Assembly: GCA_021781255.1 (NCBI GenBank)
Contig: JAJXXG010000228.1
Location: 1 to 7,064, forward strand
DNA from: Acidobacteriota bacterium
GTDB lineage: Bacteria; Acidobacteriota; Terriglobia; Terriglobales; Acidobacteriaceae
Length of the DNA: 7,064 nt
Reading direction: 5' to 3'
In this document: piece by piece, positions 6,555 to 7,064 of the stretch
Numbering within the stretch: position 1 is the stretch's first letter
How the letters are laid out: every line of letters begins with the position of its first letter
Notes under the pieces: generated by a model
The model's database searches: none
Told to the model about the DNA's origin: nothing
The model's input: the letters and a program-made list of their open reading frames with translations, nothing else
Made by a program: the position numbers and the translations under genes

Positions 6555-6574
6555 TCAATCCCTCAACAATTCAG

Positions 6575-6663
6575 TGGTGCACAGGGGAGGATTCGAACCT
6601 CCGTAGCTCGCAAGGAGCGGCAGATTTACAGTCTGCTGCCATTAACCACTCGGCCACCTGTGC
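6575..6663 (-). tRNA. trnY: tRNA-Tyr(GUA)
   Basis: This is a class II tRNA with a long variable arm (GCTC-CTTGC-GAGC). The acceptor GCACAGG/CCTGTGC is perfect, with discriminator A and CCA encoded at 6575-6577. The anticodon arm GCAGA-CTGTAAA-TCTGC gives GUA. The T-arm is GGAGG-TTCGAAT-CCTCC. Confidence 0.97.
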
Positions 6664-6881
6664 CCAATCGCTCCGTCGGCTTTCTAGCTGCCGCCGAAGA
6701 TTCCAACATTGCTTCCTGCGCCTGCGCTTTGCCGCACATCAAACCCCTTCCGGAGAGTCCTCCGGTCTTCAGGAGCTTGTACCTCAGTGGGGTTGACCGC
6801 AGAGGACAGGCCCGGCGTCTGAACAGCCCTTGCACGCCGGCAAAAAACTTGGCCGCTTTTGTCCCGGCTTGAGCTTCCAAG
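6664..6881. other. Gene-free spacer between tRNA-Thr(UGU) and tRNA-Tyr
   Basis: These 218 bases hold no credible gene. An 84-codon minus-strand frame runs through the spacer but extends into tRNA-Tyr and has no clear ribosome-binding site. Two inverted repeats are present: CCGGAG/CTCCGG (6750-6755 with 6760-6765) and CCGGCGT/ACGCCGG (6812-6818 with 6834-6840). Neither is followed by a T-run on the minus strand. The length is unusual for spacing within a tRNA cluster. Confidence 0.5.
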
Positions 6882-6957
6882 TGGAGCTGGCGAAGGGATT
6901 TGAACCCCCGACCCTCTGATTACAAATCAGATGCTCTACCAGCTGAGCTACGCCAGC
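6882..6957 (-). tRNA. trnT: tRNA-Thr(UGU)
   Basis: The acceptor GCTGGCG/CGCCAGC is perfect, with discriminator T and CCA encoded at 6882-6884. The D-arm is GCTC/GAGC. The anticodon arm TCTGA-TTTGTAA-TCAGA gives UGU. The T-arm is GGGGG-TTCAAAT-CCCTT with two G.U pairs. It is the first gene of the minus-strand cluster in the window. Confidence 0.97.
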
Positions 6958-7044
6958 TCAATACCACCGGAAAACCTCTCCGGAGACAGGAGATACGCGG
7001 ACACACTGCCGCTCCGCGCACACCACGGCACAGACTTCAAGATT

Positions 7045-7050
7045 AGCATA
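7045..7050 (-). promoter_or_regulatory. Possible -10 element of the tRNA-tuf cluster promoter
   Basis: On the minus strand TATGCT lies 87 bases before tRNA-Thr(UGU), in the only non-coding stretch upstream of the cluster that the window contains. The matching -35 would fall at or beyond the window end, so it cannot be checked. The call rests on position and one hexamer only. Confidence 0.2.
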
Positions 7051-7064
7051 GCGGAACGGGCGGG

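Noticed and set aside
6626..6880. An 84-codon minus-strand frame between tRNA-Thr(UGU) and tRNA-Tyr
   Set aside because: It overlaps 38 bases of tRNA-Tyr, starts one base after the tRNA-Thr CCA, has no convincing ribosome-binding site, and its product looks random.

Overview
The window looks like a chromosomal segment of an Acidobacteriota (class Terriglobia, Acidobacteriaceae-like) genome. It is GC-rich and densely packed. The protein signatures that suggest this lineage are a large M14 carboxypeptidase with an amidotransferase-like C-terminal region, the style of EF-Tu, SecE and NusG, and a small Lys/Pro-rich protein of a type I recall from soil bacteria. The taxonomic call is inferred from the sequence and was not tested by a search.

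Left part (1-1709, plus strand): the C-terminal part of an M14-family metallocarboxypeptidase enters from outside the window and ends at a strong hairpin terminator. A tiny basic 40-residue protein follows, then a second terminator. A secreted SnoaL/DUF4440-like protein on the minus strand (1709-2227) converges on that second terminator, which may serve both strands.

Right part (2358-7064, minus strand): this is the conserved translation/transcription locus. In transcription order it reads tRNA-Thr(UGU), tRNA-Tyr(GUA), a 103-residue membrane protein, tRNA-Thr(GGU), tRNA-Gly(UCC), a 102-residue protein of unknown function, tuf (EF-Tu), rpmG (L33), tRNA-Trp(CCA), secE, nusG, rplK (L11) and a terminator. 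The products supply tRNAs, the elongation factor that delivers them, two large-subunit proteins, a translocon subunit and a transcription elongation factor. All five tRNAs encode their 3' CCA. The cluster resembles the thrU-tyrU-glyT-thrT-tufB / secE-nusG-rplK arrangement of E. coli. It differs in having Gly and the second Thr in swapped order, two protein genes interleaved with the tRNAs, and an early end after rplK with no rplA in this window.

The most unusual non-coding structure is a set of short tracts in the spacers around rplK, nusG, tRNA-Trp and rpmG, in which AGCT recurs exactly every 7 bases. I see no CRISPR array, insertion sequence, phage gene or defence system. Apart from the repeats, the interleaved small genes and an odd tRNA-Trp D-arm, this is an ordinary housekeeping region.
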